Below, in pieces: positions 10,764 to 21,439 of a stretch of 64,000 nucleotides of DNA. The notes under the pieces are model-generated. The model was not told where the DNA came from, did not search any database, and was given only the letters and a program-made list of their open reading frames with translations. This DNA comes from Parelaphostrongylus tenuis (Eukaryota > Nematoda > Chromadorea > Rhabditida > Metastrongylidae), in NCBI GenBank assembly GCA_019055375.1, contig JAHQIW010007401.1, positions 1 to 64,000 on the forward strand, in the 5' to 3' direction. The position numbers were made by a program, and so were the translations under genes. Each line of letters opens with the position of its first letter. The first letter of the stretch is position 1.

Positions 10764-11470
10764 ATGGACAAAATTGAGCTCGGAGTTTTGATACGCTATT
10801 GTTGGAGGCGACAATCTTTCGATATGGGACGCTGCGAAGGAGATCTGTGGTGCCAAACGTGAACGAACTGTGAGCCATGCAACTAGTGCAAAGTGGAACA
10901 AACGACGTTGAAAGTGGTGATCTCAGTTTCGAAAACCAACTTCGCTCCGGCCGGTCACTGAAATTGAACAATGAGATCTGCACGCAACTTTGTGCGGAAC
11001 TGTCATCAAGCACTCGTGAATTGGCAAAAAAACTCAGCGTCGAACAAAAAACGGTCTGAAATAGTCTTCAACAACTTGACTTGTCCACAAGAAGCTTTGT
11101 CAACATCCGCACGAATTGACTAGTCGAAAGTGCGCGCTTTTTCACCAAGACAATGCCAAGCCTCACATAACAAAGGAGACTAAGGAAAACTCTGATGATT
11201 TGGAGGTGTTGAGGTCTTGCCGTACCCGGCCTATAGTCCAGATGCTAGGCCGTCCGATTATGGTCCAGTTCCGTTTAATAAAACATTTTCTGCGTGGACG
11301 GCGATTCAAGACAATTGGTCTAGTTGAAGAGGTATGTCAGGAGTTTTTCGATTCAAAGCCCAAGGAATGGCGATTTTGAGCAAATCCGGACGCTTGAGAT
11401 CGTTGGCAAAAAAACGTAGACAACGATGGTCTGCATTTTGAAGAATATTTATGTGGCTTTCAATTGAATT
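10764..11470 (+). pseudogene. mariner transposase relic with central deletion
   Basis: From an ATG at 10764 the sequence reads MDKIELGVLIRYCWRR. It then changes frame twice to give IWDAAKEICGAKRERTVSHA and NDVESGDLSFENQLRSGRS, followed by SSTRELAKKLSVEQKTV, the two N-terminal helix-turn-helix modules of mariner. The region that should hold the first catalytic aspartate is deleted. The second is kept in FHQDNAKPH (about 11149), and the C-terminus ends with LRGRRFKTI. At least two frameshifts and the deletion make it inactive. Confidence 0.85.
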
Positions 11471-13010
11471 TCAGCAGGTGCTAAAGAACTTCTTTTACAA
11501 TCTGGTAGTCGGCAAAGTTCCATGTACCTCTTTTACAATGAAGTAGCCACCTCATGGATGATGTCAATTAAAAAAATGCCTTCGTACAGATGAGACATTT
11601 TAATTTTCTAGAACAGTCCAAAAAACCATTTAAAATATTCAGTTCCATAGCGCTCCGAAAAACAACCTCAACATGGCGGTCGTTCAAGCTCAATCTTAAA
11701 AATTAGCGGTTTCATGAAAAGTAAAGAGCAGATGTCGCGACAGTTCAATTTAGAGACCGAAGAAACTATAAACAACCAGAAAAATTCTCTTCGGAAGTGT
11801 TTACTCTTCTCAGTGGAACTGAATCAACATTCAAAGTTCTTGACACTGGTCTGACACATTGATGCGAGCCGTAGTATTTCACAAATGTCAGAGAGGTATC
11901 CTAAAAGTATGACAATATGTGGACTCTCGTTGCATGGGGTGTTTTTGATTTAAGAAAATTTCACTTCAATGATCTTCTGGTACCAGCCCCAACCTAAGAA
12001 ACAAATGACATTGTCGTTGACAATTTTTGATAAACATTGTCTAATTTGTATTACTTTATGATTCCACTAGTATTACCACAAGGTCACAACAAGGCTGCCA
12101 TGATATTTTGGAAAAAAATAAAATTTTTCTCGACCATCAAATCATTAATCAGATGGATTCTGTGAAGAACTCACAATCTCAGTGGTGATGGTACCTCAAG
12201 TATTTGAATACAACTCAATTGTGCCTGATCAAAAGACAAAATTAGCATATGAGATAATTTGGTACCTCCCGCATTGTTGCATTCAAAATAAGAACAAGTA
12301 TCGAAACATACAGATTCTACGGAAAAAAGTTTCTAAAAAACTTTCTGACCTATAACCCTGGATGTGACATATTGTAGTGTGAGTCCCTCTTCGACCGGAC
12401 AGCAACCAACCATAAGAGGATCCTAAATAGGACCATTATTGAGTGATAAGGTAGGATGTGTCATAAAGAAGTAAAGCAGTGAAGAAAGATTTTGGTCAAA
12501 AAATACCCAAATTTCGGACCAAGACATGAGGAATAAAACTTGAGCATAATCTTCATGGAAACCAGAACTTATTCAATGTGCAAACATAAAAACTGTCTGT
12601 GTGGATCCTGACGACAGCGGAGGACAAAGATAGAACTCTATAGTGATAAATTGTTCAACGAAAGAGAAGCAGCATTTTTTGTGTAAGTACTAGTCATTAC
12701 AGTCTCCATTGAAAAGTAGGAATTACAGCTTAACAAAAAAAAGGAAGTCTCTATCTAACCAAAACTCGTGTAAAAAATTGACAAAACAAAAGTTGAACAA
12801 TGGTATTTCCAGCTGGCCATGACAGTATTTTTTCAGCGATTGATTGAATGATTTAAAAAGCTCCAGCAAAATCAGTAGAGCTCCATTCTTGCAGGATACG
12901 ATGAAATTTTGTTAGTATTACTAGGAGAAGCTCAACTGAGTTTATAAAGCGAAATCGCATAGCGGACCAAACGCGTTAAGGGTTGGTGGCTTTTTGCTAA
13001 CATAGAAATG
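11471..13010. other. No supported gene
   Basis: AT-rich stretch with no repeat family I recognise, no exon with matching splice sites, and no RNA gene. Confidence 0.4.
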
Positions 13011-13150
13011 TTGAAGAATGAGTGGTGGCGCAAATGTGCCTCGGTGGTGTAGTGCTGGTAGCACGCGTCCCCGGTATGGATGAAACGTGGGTTCGATTCA
13101 TGTCTAAGGCCGTATTTTTGCTCACCACTAAATTCTTTTAAAAATATATG
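13011..13150 (+). repeat. Family A palindromic tRNA-like element, copy 2
   Basis: The core GCCTCGGTGGTGTAGTG to GTCTAAGGCC has a tRNA-like acceptor pairing (GCCTCGG with CTAAGGC), box A and box B (GGGTTCGATTC). Arms are AAGAATGAGTGGTGGCGCAAA on the left and TTTTGCTCACCACTAAATTC on the right, imperfect reverse complements. The bases after the right arm (CACTGCGAAAAATTCAG) recur after copy 3 at 15.2 kb, so the mobile unit extends beyond the palindrome. Confidence 0.7.
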
Positions 13151-13664
13151 AATGATCATAACACTGCGAAAAATTCAGCAAAAATACTAGAAATTTCATT
13201 AGCATTAATTCCAGATGAGGACAAATTAGCTAATGAGATGACGAAAATCTAAGCCTACTTCAATAAGAAATGTTCAGTCAAACAACAGAAATAAAAGTTT
13301 GTACTTTGTATCTCGGATGGGTTTTTTCGCAGGGATAAAAGCCGGCTCAAAAGTTGGGTTTTGAGTTACAATGGGTCAGTGGACAGCACCACCCCGCTCT
13401 ATCCACCCTACCAATGCAGGCCAATTAGTGCATCGGCACTGGAAAACGATCCGCGTCGACCAAGCGTCGATTGTTGGCCGGAAAAAAAAACGCCTTCCAT
13501 GATAGATACGAACATTTAACAGTAAAATGTGCACAAATACGTCAAACTGACGCTATTCATCCTCCTATTGGCATCATAGTCCTACTATGAAACTTGACAA
13601 GTATTCTTCCAATCTTTTTTTCTAATATATGCATACATATATCCATAATATTGAGTAATATGCA

Positions 13665-13752
13665 AAACTTCGAACGTCAGGCGGGAATCAAATCCGCATC
13701 CCACCCTTTTTGGTGGCGCGTGTTAACCAGTTGCAGAAAGAGTGGTAACTGA
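13665..13752 (-). repeat. Family A tRNA-like element, degraded copy
   Basis: The minus strand carries the T-arm/B-box part (GCGGATTTGATTCCCGCCTGA) followed by ACGTTCGAAGTTTTGC, the same order as the 3.55 kb copy. The 5' part is disrupted. Confidence 0.5.
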
Positions 13753-14087
13753 ACACGAGCCTCGGTTTTTCAATTGATTAATACGAGCTCATGGAAAGGG
13801 TGAATTTGCGGTTTCGTTTCTCGTCTGACTTTGGAACATTAGTATACCACTCAAAATTCTTGGATATATATTTGTAGTACAACATCATTGCTAAAAGCGT
13901 TTGGATCAGGGAAAAAAAGCTTAACTGATCATATTTACATACAGTTTGATAATTGTCGTGCCCATTAACAGTTTTGAAACGGTTGTTGTAAGCTTTCATA
14001 ACAGATAGCACACAGTTTTACTCCGATTTTCACTCATTACAGAACTTTTTTCGCTCTCTTAACGGTACATATTTTTGTTTTTTTCAG

Positions 14088-14233
14088 TTCTCCAAAGCAC
14101 ATTCTTTCTTGGAATTCCGTACACGCTCTTCAATCTTATACAAAATGCCCTTCTCTTGTATTCTGATGCTGTGAAAGAAGATGCAGACAAAGCATTAGTT
14201 TTATTTTTCATACAACTCAAGTTTTACAGCTGA
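14088..14233 (+). CDS. Orphan terminal exon, membrane-protein-like, unknown family
   Basis: A textbook acceptor (TTTTTGTTTTTTTCAG) is followed by two bases finishing a codon and 47 codons ending in TGA. It reads LQSTFFLGIPYTLFNLIQNA, LLLYSDAVKEDADKAL and VLFFIQLKFYS. Two hydrophobic stretches flank a charged segment, as in the last exon of a small multi-pass protein such as a chemoreceptor. I cannot assign a family and did not find the upstream exon. A ribozyme-family repeat fragment begins just after the stop (14243). Confidence 0.4.
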
Positions 14234-15047
14234 AGTAGATTCAGCTTGTAACACCAGCCTTGAATGGTCGGCTGACTAACCACCGCATGAATTGCTCTAC
14301 GGAAACATTCCATTCGCACGACGGAGACTTCTCTCCAGCGTATAAGAACTGCTAAGTGTCCACGATCGAGTCCAACAACGCTGTAAAACGAGCGTCTAAA
14401 GCTCGAGGAAACTACTTACAAGTACCACATAAGTTGTCGATAAGGAATGAAGGTCGACAAGTTTGAGCTATAGCTCAAAAAAGAGTGTAACCATATTAAC
14501 TCCATGAGAACATTACAGTGTAACTTATCAACTCCAGAGAACATTTACAAGACAACGAAACGAACAAAAGCAGCGTGAGGACGTAGGTATGTCCAAGTGA
14601 AGAACTATCGCTCGCAAGGAACAAATTGTGCTTAAATGTAACCGCAAGAAAGCTGAGATATAAGCAGAACTTAAACTCTAAGGAGCTACAAAAAATCTGA
14701 TACTTGAGCGAATCAGATTCAAGCCACTTTGATCAAATTCTCATGAGCTGTCTCTAAAATCTGAGCACATTTTTACCTAAGTTCATCATCATTCCATCTT
14801 AAATAACCGAAATTGTAGTATTCAAAGTGAAAATAGAGACGTTCAAGTAATTTTCAATGAGGCGACAATATGTGCTATAATTAGCGCACGTCAGTCTGAA
14901 GTATACTTTCTTGGTTTCAGTCCTAACAATAAGCTACGCTCATCCGAATGGCTTGCGAATGGTGACGCTAAGAAGTAAGGCTGCACCACAAGTCGTTTAA
15001 AACTTTTTTTTACAAGGTTCTCATACACTATATAAATATATAACTAT

Positions 15048-15191
15048 CCAATACACCTAAGAGAATGTGGTAACACTAATGTACCTCGGTGATGTAATGG
15101 TAGCACGCGTCCCCGGTATGGAGAAAAGCGGGTTCGACTCTCGTTTGAGGTCGTATTTTTGCACACCACTCCATTCTCTTAGGTGTATTGG
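15048..15191 (+). repeat. Family A palindromic tRNA-like element, copy 3 (perfect 20-base ends)
   Basis: The termini CCAATACACCTAAGAGAATG and CATTCTCTTAGGTGTATTGG are exact reverse complements. Between them a tRNA-like core pairs ACCTCGG with TTGAGGT, with D-arm GTGATGTAATGGTAGCAC and B box GGGTTCGACTC. The open frame 15067-15297 across it is not a gene. This is the best preserved copy of the family. Confidence 0.8.
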
Positions 15192-15925
15192 AAACATCGT
15201 ATCACTGCGAAAAATGCAGTCAAAACATCAGAAATTTCAAGTATTACTTATTCTACTATTCTCACAGACCATATTGAATGTTTATAGCGAGGTTTGAAAA
15301 CAGTCAAATGGATAGATGCCTACATCATCACTACCAGCCGCAATCTATCGAGTGAAAAAAATGATGATAACGCCGTATCATGTGCTATAACCATAACGTC
15401 TCCCATCCCTGCTATAAATTAGCGTTCAGTGTGGGACGTGTGCCACTGATGCGGTGGGCGCTACCGTCGGGAAAGTACGTAAGCCACTGACATTCCAATA
15501 TCAAATAGGCTTTAAGCACTTTCAAAAACCATCTTCAATGTTTATAGCAATGCCTAAAAGCTGTCGACTAAAGGATTTTCTACAAAAATTCCAAGCAGAA
15601 TTAATCGGTTTCATGACATTGTCTTCAAAACGATAAGTGTATTTTGATCCAACCAAATATATTTCGTTACATATAAAAAACTTTTATTTCGCAATTTCAC
15701 TTATTTCTACATGTAACGTCAATCCGTCTAAAATAAGATTATCACATGTTGTTCATTCTTGAGAAATTTCCGCGTTTTTCATATTCGCTTGTGTAACGTG
15801 TCATTTAATAGCGACATAGCTCAATCGTTGTTTAATTGAATCGTTCCGTAAGTTTTAGTATTAGCGCAATAAATACCAAATTTATCAGCCAGAAGTAATC
15901 AAAATTGCATGATTTTCATTTCGGT

Positions 15926-16306
15926 CAATTGCGCATTTTCTTGCGAACATTTTGGTGTAGATCTTTCCTATACTCGTAGCTGTAGTGGTAACAGATTTGT
16001 TTGCTATTGATGCACGAATGGCGCCTAGGGAAAATGCTAGTGAAGCGGTGCGCAAGATTCCTGTGGAGACGGCTTAAGCGCAACTGATCTTCCAAACTGT
16101 TCTCTCCAGTTTTGAACTCCGCGAACTATTCCCTGGCTGTTCTTTCTGCAGCCGCATCATTGCCCCAAACTACATTAATCTTGCGCTTTTTCCCTGCGTG
16201 CCACTCATGTTCGAGTAGCAAGCGAATTTGTTCCCAAGACAACTCCATTCCAAGACAAGTCTAGGCAAGTTGTACACCAAAAAGTTTACAAGAAAATGCG
16301 CAATTC
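15926..16306. mobile_element. Inverted-repeat element M, copy 1 (MITE-like)
   Basis: The left end TTGCGCATTTTCTTGCGAAC and the right end (ACAAGAAAATGCGCAATT on the plus strand) are imperfect reverse complements of about 33 bases. An internal pair (GCGCAAGATT near 16047 and AATCTTGCGC near 16172) is also inverted. Copies 2 and 3 at 40.2 and 58.6 kb share the ends plus internal GTGAAGCGG/GCGCAAG and GCTAGCGAATTTG-type blocks. No transposase is encoded. Confidence 0.7.
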
Positions 16307-16710
16307 AAAGATACCAAGCTCCTGCAATTTTCATTATTTCTAGTTAATAGATGTGGTGTTTGTTGCTTCAGCGCCAAAACTATGGAACGACCTAATACCT
16401 GTAATAGAATTAGGCTTCAACTTTGATATGTTTTATCTCAAAGTATATTCTTCTCTCCTTACTCGAAAATTACTGAATGGAAAAACATTAGATATCAGGT
16501 AATGCTAGCACATGTATATAAACAATCTATTGTGCCCTAAGCCCCCACAAAACTTTACCCATTGAGGATCAAGCGTTTTCAAACGTTTTACGCATAGCCA
16601 GTAGCATTTTTGTCGTGAAGTGCACAAGCATGCGACGCACGGCACAACAAAAAAGTGCCCCATTAAATTTTGTGCTAACTGTATTTGTTTATTTATAATG
16701 CTTTCTTGAA

Positions 16711-17020
16711 ACTCGTGTGGCGCAGTGGTTGGAGGTACCTTGAGACTCACACGTGGTCGATGATTCAATCTCGCGTCTGAGACCTACTAGGCCTTCCATC
16801 CCCCTGAGTCGGCGTACTGATACCACTTTTGTCTGGATAATTAGCAAAACTTAGCTGATGCATCAGTAAGCCAACACGAGTTATGATAAATCCCAGATAT
16901 GTATTTAGTCACTTCGAACGATGTTCAATAAAACCGAGGGCATGACGCTTCCTCTGAGAATTGAAAAAAATGCCGAGAGCTTTATCATTCATTGCGTTTC
17001 AATTTTGTATCGCCGAGAGC
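16711..17020 (+). repeat. Family B SINE, divergent copy 2
   Basis: The head GTGTGGCGCAGTGGTTGGAG and box B GATTCAATCTCGCG are followed by the family body (CTTCCATCCCCCTGAGTCGG) and the GCCGAGAGCTTTATCATT end. Many differences from the other copies mark it as an older or separate subfamily. Confidence 0.65.
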
Positions 17021-17815
17021 CCTATCCTTTATTGCGTTTTTATGTTGCATTAAATTGTAATTTGCTCATTAATAGCCAATACCATTACGGTACTTGATGT
17101 ACGACTTTGTGTGTGATAGTTGCTGAGGTGCAAATATATCTATTGACAAAAAAAATGAAAGAACACAATATGGTCAAAGAATATCGATTTTTTACAAACC
17201 ACAAAGCCTCAACTGGCTTGGCACACAATGTTCGTAAAGGGATGAATATTCATGCTCTCTCACACTCACCCCTCGCTTCAATTGAGGAGTCAAAATCAGC
17301 AATGTTGTTAAGCAGATTGAAGAGGAAAGGACAAGAATAAGTGAGGAACTGGAGATTGTGAACCTTTCCAGGAGAAAATGTTTTTGATGATATAAGGACG
17401 CGGTCCGTTTGATGTAAAAGCTAGCAAATCACATGAAGTTACCGTTCTGCTAAATCTCTAGACGTTGATTGATAATGATGGAAAACACGAAATGAAAATC
17501 TAGAAGAAATATGTGGACTGCAAAAACCTGGAAAAGTTACATCACATTAAATATTTCAGAAAGACATAAATTATCAGATCATAATGTTTTAAGCGAGGTC
17601 TGAGAAAACAGTCGAATATGAATGTATTATCAAAAATACCAGCCTTGAGCAATCGGCTGGTAATCACTGCAATGTCCAAAAAAACTAAACATGCACTGAT
17701 ATGTTATCTCTGCCGTGTGTCAAGTCAATTTTCACTTTACACGTGACAGTCTAACATGTTTTTGAACGATTCCTTTAAGTAAGGAGGTTTTCCCCCGAAA
17801 GGGATCGGTTCAGAC

Positions 17816-17868
17816 GAAAATGACGAGGCTGTAAGGACGATACACGTGTATAAGTGCCTATAAAAGAC
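17816..17868 (+). ncRNA. Hammerhead ribozyme relic
   Basis: TGACGAG, a short helix II and ACACGTGTATAAG occur in hammerhead order, but C3 has become A and the GAAA strand reads GATA. The downstream text TATAAAAGACTCAAA matches the sequence after the 63.05 kb ribozyme, supporting common origin. Predicted inactive. Confidence 0.35.
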
Positions 17869-18409
17869 TCAAACAGTACTTATTTCATCTCTTCACGGAC
17901 CTCTTCATAATAAGCAACTCAAATATCAAGAGAATCACCGCTAAAGATAAGCAACCAGCATGACGAAAATGCAAAGAAACTCTCCCTACAGAAAAACGAA
18001 GGTTGACCACGCCTCCCTCATACTCGCTAAACGATTTCCAAGTTGCGAATAACAAAAACTTTGAGTTAAACTCAAGCCATCATGTGGTAGGCTTTCCCGG
18101 TTTTTTGTTTTTTTGCCATTCCCTAGAGGCTCTGGTCGCCTTCATCTTTCAAATCCGATAACAAAGTAGTCGAATCTAAAAACTCGCGCTCAAAAGTGAA
18201 CCAGAGAAATCTCGGAGAAGCAGTATGATAGAAAAAGTGACAAAGAATATGGAATGGTTTACGCCTTATTCCTGAACACACTCAGTTTTCTAATTTTTGA
18301 AGCATTTTCTGGAGATAAAAAGGGGGACGAATGGTAAAAAGGTAGAATTCCCAAATTAATCTGATAGCATATTTTGAGCCTTTCATGAGATTATTATTGC
18401 ATTTGTACA

Positions 18410-18452
18410 GTACAAGACATGCGTTTCGGCTTTTCAGCCTCGTCAGTTGCAC
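18410..18452 (-). ncRNA. Hammerhead ribozyme, intact by inspection (18.4 kb)
   Basis: On the minus strand helix I pairs GTGCAA with TTGTAC (six pairs, one G-U). The core CTGACGA is complete (position 7 is the variable one). Helix II is GGCT/AGCC closed by a GAAA tetraloop, the second core strand is GAA, and helix III is a minimal stem in ACGCATGT. The cleavage triplet is GTC, with cleavage predicted between 18416 and 18415. All invariant positions (C3, U4, G5, A6, G8, A9, G12, A13, A14) are present. The minimal helix III is typical of metazoan type I hammerheads in Penelope-like elements and retrozymes. The host repeat continues with ATGAAAGGCTCAAAATAT. Confidence 0.8.
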
Positions 18453-19104
18453 GATGCCTTTCGATTCAGTCAGTTCCGCGGGGACATATCCCCTGCCAAA
18501 AGGAACCGACGCCGAAATACTTACAAGCGTCGTCAAGTGGTAAAATCACCGTGCTATCAGACTATATTGTTTTGAGCGAGATCTTAAAAAATGAAACAGT
18601 GAAAACGAGAGGCATTTCTCAATTTGTTGCCCCGAAAAAAAGAAAGGAGCTGGAAGAAAGATGTTTTGAGCTTCGTCAATTTATAAAGCCCTCTCAGGCA
18701 CTGGCGCCGAATCAGCCAGCTGAATAAACGTTATGGCTACATTTGCACTTTGTAGAAAATAAATCGCTCAACATGCTCCTGCTATTTCAAAATTTCACAA
18801 AATAAACGTTGTGAATCCTTCAATGCACATCATCATCTTATCTACTACCGCTTATTAGGCACAAAAATATGTATCTCAAAGATATGATTCAAGCCTAAGC
18901 ACATTTTTCATTCAACTGATCCGTTGTTGGTTAGGCAAGACCTCTCCCACCTATCCGCCCATTTGTATCCCTTTGAAAGTATCTCAAGTACGATTACAGG
19001 GCTTGTGGAAAAAATTTATCCCTTCTATCGACCGTTTTGTTAAAGAACTGCTCAAAATGATATAATTTCATAAAGATATTACATGCTTTGAGCTGTTAGG
19101 TCTA

Positions 19105-19151
19105 GTGCTATACATGTACCCTTTTCGTTCTACTGAACTCATCAGCAGCAC
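19105..19151 (-). ncRNA. Hammerhead ribozyme, core intact but helix III weak (19.1 kb)
   Basis: The minus strand has helix I GTGCTG/TAGCAC (one G-U pair), core CTGATGA, helix II GTTC/GAAC and GAA, and an A at the cleavage position (T-A). The helix III strand reads AGGGTACATG, which no longer pairs beyond the closing A-U, so folding is doubtful. Confidence 0.6.
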
Positions 19152-19369
19152 CCTCCCTCGGTTCAGCCGATCCCCTGAAGTTAAATAATCCTCGATAAAG
19201 GAATGGACGCCGAGTAATAAATCACTTTGACTCAGATGATGAGTTGCCTGACATTGTGGTGGCCGGCAGTCCAAATAAATCGCACCTCTTCTAGCAATCG
19301 CTTTATTGAAGACCAGCTCAAAATGATATAGCCTGATAAGGATATAACATGTTGCTGTTGCTGAGTCTA

Positions 19370-19417
19370 GTGGTATACAGGCACCTTACTCGTCCTAATG
19401 GGACTCATCAGGTGCAC
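19370..19417 (-). ncRNA. Hammerhead ribozyme relic (19.4 kb)
   Basis: Core CTGATGA and helix II GTCC/GGAC survive on the minus strand, but the second core strand is GAGT instead of GAAA and helix I is mispaired (GTGCAC against TACCAC). Predicted inactive. Confidence 0.5.
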
Positions 19418-19588
19418 CCTCCCTTGGTTCAGCCGTTCTTTGTACCGAGGTTTTGTAATAGCTATGAGCTCGACTGCCGGTTACCACAATGACAGGTAAC
19501 TCCATCAAGTGACTTGGGGTGATTTATTACTCAGCATCGTTTATAGAGGATTCTTTGACCCCAGGGGGATCGGCTGAACCGAGAGAGA

Positions 19589-19636
19589 GTGCTACTGATG
19601 AGTCCTAGTGGGACGAAACAGGTACCTGTGTAGCAC
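19589..19636 (+). ncRNA. Hammerhead ribozyme with G at the cleavage site (19.6 kb)
   Basis: Helix I GTGCTA/TAGCAC is perfect, core CTGATGA is complete, helix II is GTCC/GGAC, the second strand is GAA, and helix III is ACAG/CTGT with loop GTAC. Position 17 (19630) is G, which hammerheads do not accept, so the fold should form but not self-cleave. The inverted-arm relative at 19.1 kb has A there. Confidence 0.7.
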
Positions 19637-19689
19637 TAGATCTAACAGCTCAAAACATGTAATATCTTTACCAGAAAGTGAATTCGTCA

Positions 19690-20796
19690 AACTGCCACGA
19701 AGTTTTTTTGAAAACGACATGATTTCCTGATCACGATGTGCTCTGGTAGGCTTTTAGATCGAGAGTAATGAGCTCCTTACTAGCTCAGGGAATCGTTTAC
19801 GAAGATGAAACGCTTTTCACATATGGCAGTTCAATAGCTAAATATATTCATACTGTACCGGCTATATATTAAGATACATTGAACAGATGCTTGGTCAGAA
19901 ATGAAGGCTGCTTCCATTTCTTAGCATTATTAAGGAGTCAGGATATTTAACAGAATTTTTTATGTAGCTCAATGACGAGAAAAGAAATGGAGTAAAGAAT
20001 GACAGTTATTTCGCCGGATATTCAGCGTCATCGTCACTACCAGCACCAGCTTCATTAAATGATCTCAACCAAAAATTGAGCTGAAGCATCGATTATTTTA
20101 TCCATGCTTTAGGAATTAACTTAATGAATCACTGAAGAGGATCAAATAAAGCACAACGCAATTTAACACAAGCATTTGCGGCCATTTGGAATAAGCTATT
20201 AGATATGTTGTAAAAGTTCCAATTGCTAAATACACATAAATTGAAGGATACATTTTACTCTCCCCAATCCTATTGTAGTTTTGTTTTGAATATAATTTAG
20301 CACGTAATGGGTTCAAAGGAAAGAGAAATCTGAAAGCATAGTGAAATAAGCTCAATTTAGAACTGCAGATTCTTAATTCGCGAGAACACGCATTGTTTAC
20401 TCGACGATTACATATTCTTGAGGACTGCTAGCATAGTTGCTAACTCGCTAGTACCGCGATTTGTCTACGAAATCTTCTCAGAACAAGCCTTACATAGATT
20501 AATTATCGCTCGTTTGTTCTAGACCGTTTAGGCTCTCAATGTAGAATTTCATTTCGCTGACGTCTTGACGTATCCTTGTCTCATTTAAGCGTCAAACGAG
20601 TTTGTACCTCTTTGACTTTATATCGCATACAACCGATGTTTACGCTAAAGATTCGATGGATGTATTAGTAAGTTTTATTAGTTTGTTAGAGTTTCTAGAG
20701 ATTCTTATGACGCCTTCGGAATGTTCTCTTTTTCAAATGATGAATAACTTCTGAGCTAGAGACAGCTGTATTTACATCGCTGAAAAAGTTCATGCA
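19690..20796. other. No supported gene
   Basis: AT-rich. A minus open frame at 20116-20355 has two hydrophobic runs but no splice sites or similarity I can defend. Confidence 0.35.
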
Positions 20797-21180
20797 TTGA
20801 GACGCGGCAAACAGTGTGAATGGTATCGTCTATTCGTGCCTATGGGAATCCTTTCGCTCCTCTACCGATGTTGGCGCAGAAAAAAATTATTCTTATCAGC
20901 TACAACAAGGACAGGTTTTCGACGAATAATTCCAACTCTTGCAAGCAGAAAAGGAGACAGAAAAGAACGACGAGTTGTAAAAAAGATAAAAATGATGAAG
21001 TTATATGAAGATTATCGCAAGCAGAATGTAAGACATGATGGAAAGTTTACTGGAACACGAGAGGATGGAAAAAAAGGAGAAGGGCTTCGTGAAAAAACAC
21101 CATTATCGTCGACACTCGCACCTCCAAAAAAGCCTACTATAGAATTTCGACAAGATGAATTCTTAATGATAAAGGGCTAG
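20797..21180 (+). CDS. Hypothetical basic protein or terminal exon
   Basis: One of the longest open frames in the window (127 codons). After a hydrophobic start the rest is strongly charged: RKGDRKERRVVKKIKMMK, then LYEDYRKQNVRHDGKF and KKPTIEFRQDEFLMIKG. No domain is recognised. A GTAAGA donor occurs inside (about 21028), so part may be intronic. The start could be an internal methionine or an upstream exon. It may be real but untypable, or chance. Confidence 0.3.
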   Translation: MRRGKQCEWYRLFVPMGILSLLYRCWRRKKLFLSATTRTGFRRIIPTLASRKGDRKERRVVKKIKMMKLYEDYRKQNVRHDGKFTGTREDGKKGEGLREKTPLSSTLAPPKKPTIEFRQDEFLMIKG

Positions 21181-21204
21181 CTAAGTAAAAATTACTGCAA
21201 CAGA

Positions 21205-21439
21205 TTAATTGTAAGCAAACAACTTTGAAACGTCAAGCGCTTGCTTTGCCATTTTTGTTTTTTCTTCCTGTAAAATTCGCTGATTCGTTATTTTCAAAAC
21301 GTTCAGTGAAAAATGAGAAATCATCGTTCGATCCATCGACGAAATCGAATCAGCTATCGATTCAAAAACTGCTATGAAAGTGAGAGAGCGATCAGATATG
21401 GAGCCGCTAGAACGCCTGGATTCTAGCAAAGCTATCCAT
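21205..21439 (-). CDS. Orphan terminal exon, unknown protein
   Basis: After the acceptor AAATTTGTAG the minus strand is open for 77 codons to TAA. Stretches such as SISDRSLTFIAVFESIAD and MAKQALDVSKLFAYN have an amphipathic, helix-like pattern. There is no in-frame ATG near the start, so it would be an internal-to-last exon. No upstream exon of matching phase was found between 21440 and 21830. Confidence 0.3.

Larger units (their letters stand above)
19076..19682. repeat. Ribozyme-bearing repeat cluster: inverted pair plus a third copy
   Basis: The arms 19076-19272 and 19471-19682 are reverse complements over about 200 bases with many substitutions, sharing ATGTTTTGAGCTGTTAG and GATCGGCTGAACCGAG on the minus or plus side. 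A shorter third copy lies between (19313-19445), oriented like the left arm. Each carries one hammerhead motif. The element could fold back on itself; the internal copy suggests insertion of one unit into another. Confidence 0.7.

Noticed and set aside
18560..18727. Open end of plus frame 18419-18727 (KTRGISQFVAPKKRKELEER) with AATAAA after the stop
   Set aside because: Its start overlaps the 18.4 kb ribozyme repeat and its acceptor lies in repeat-like text, so it is probably not a terminal exon.
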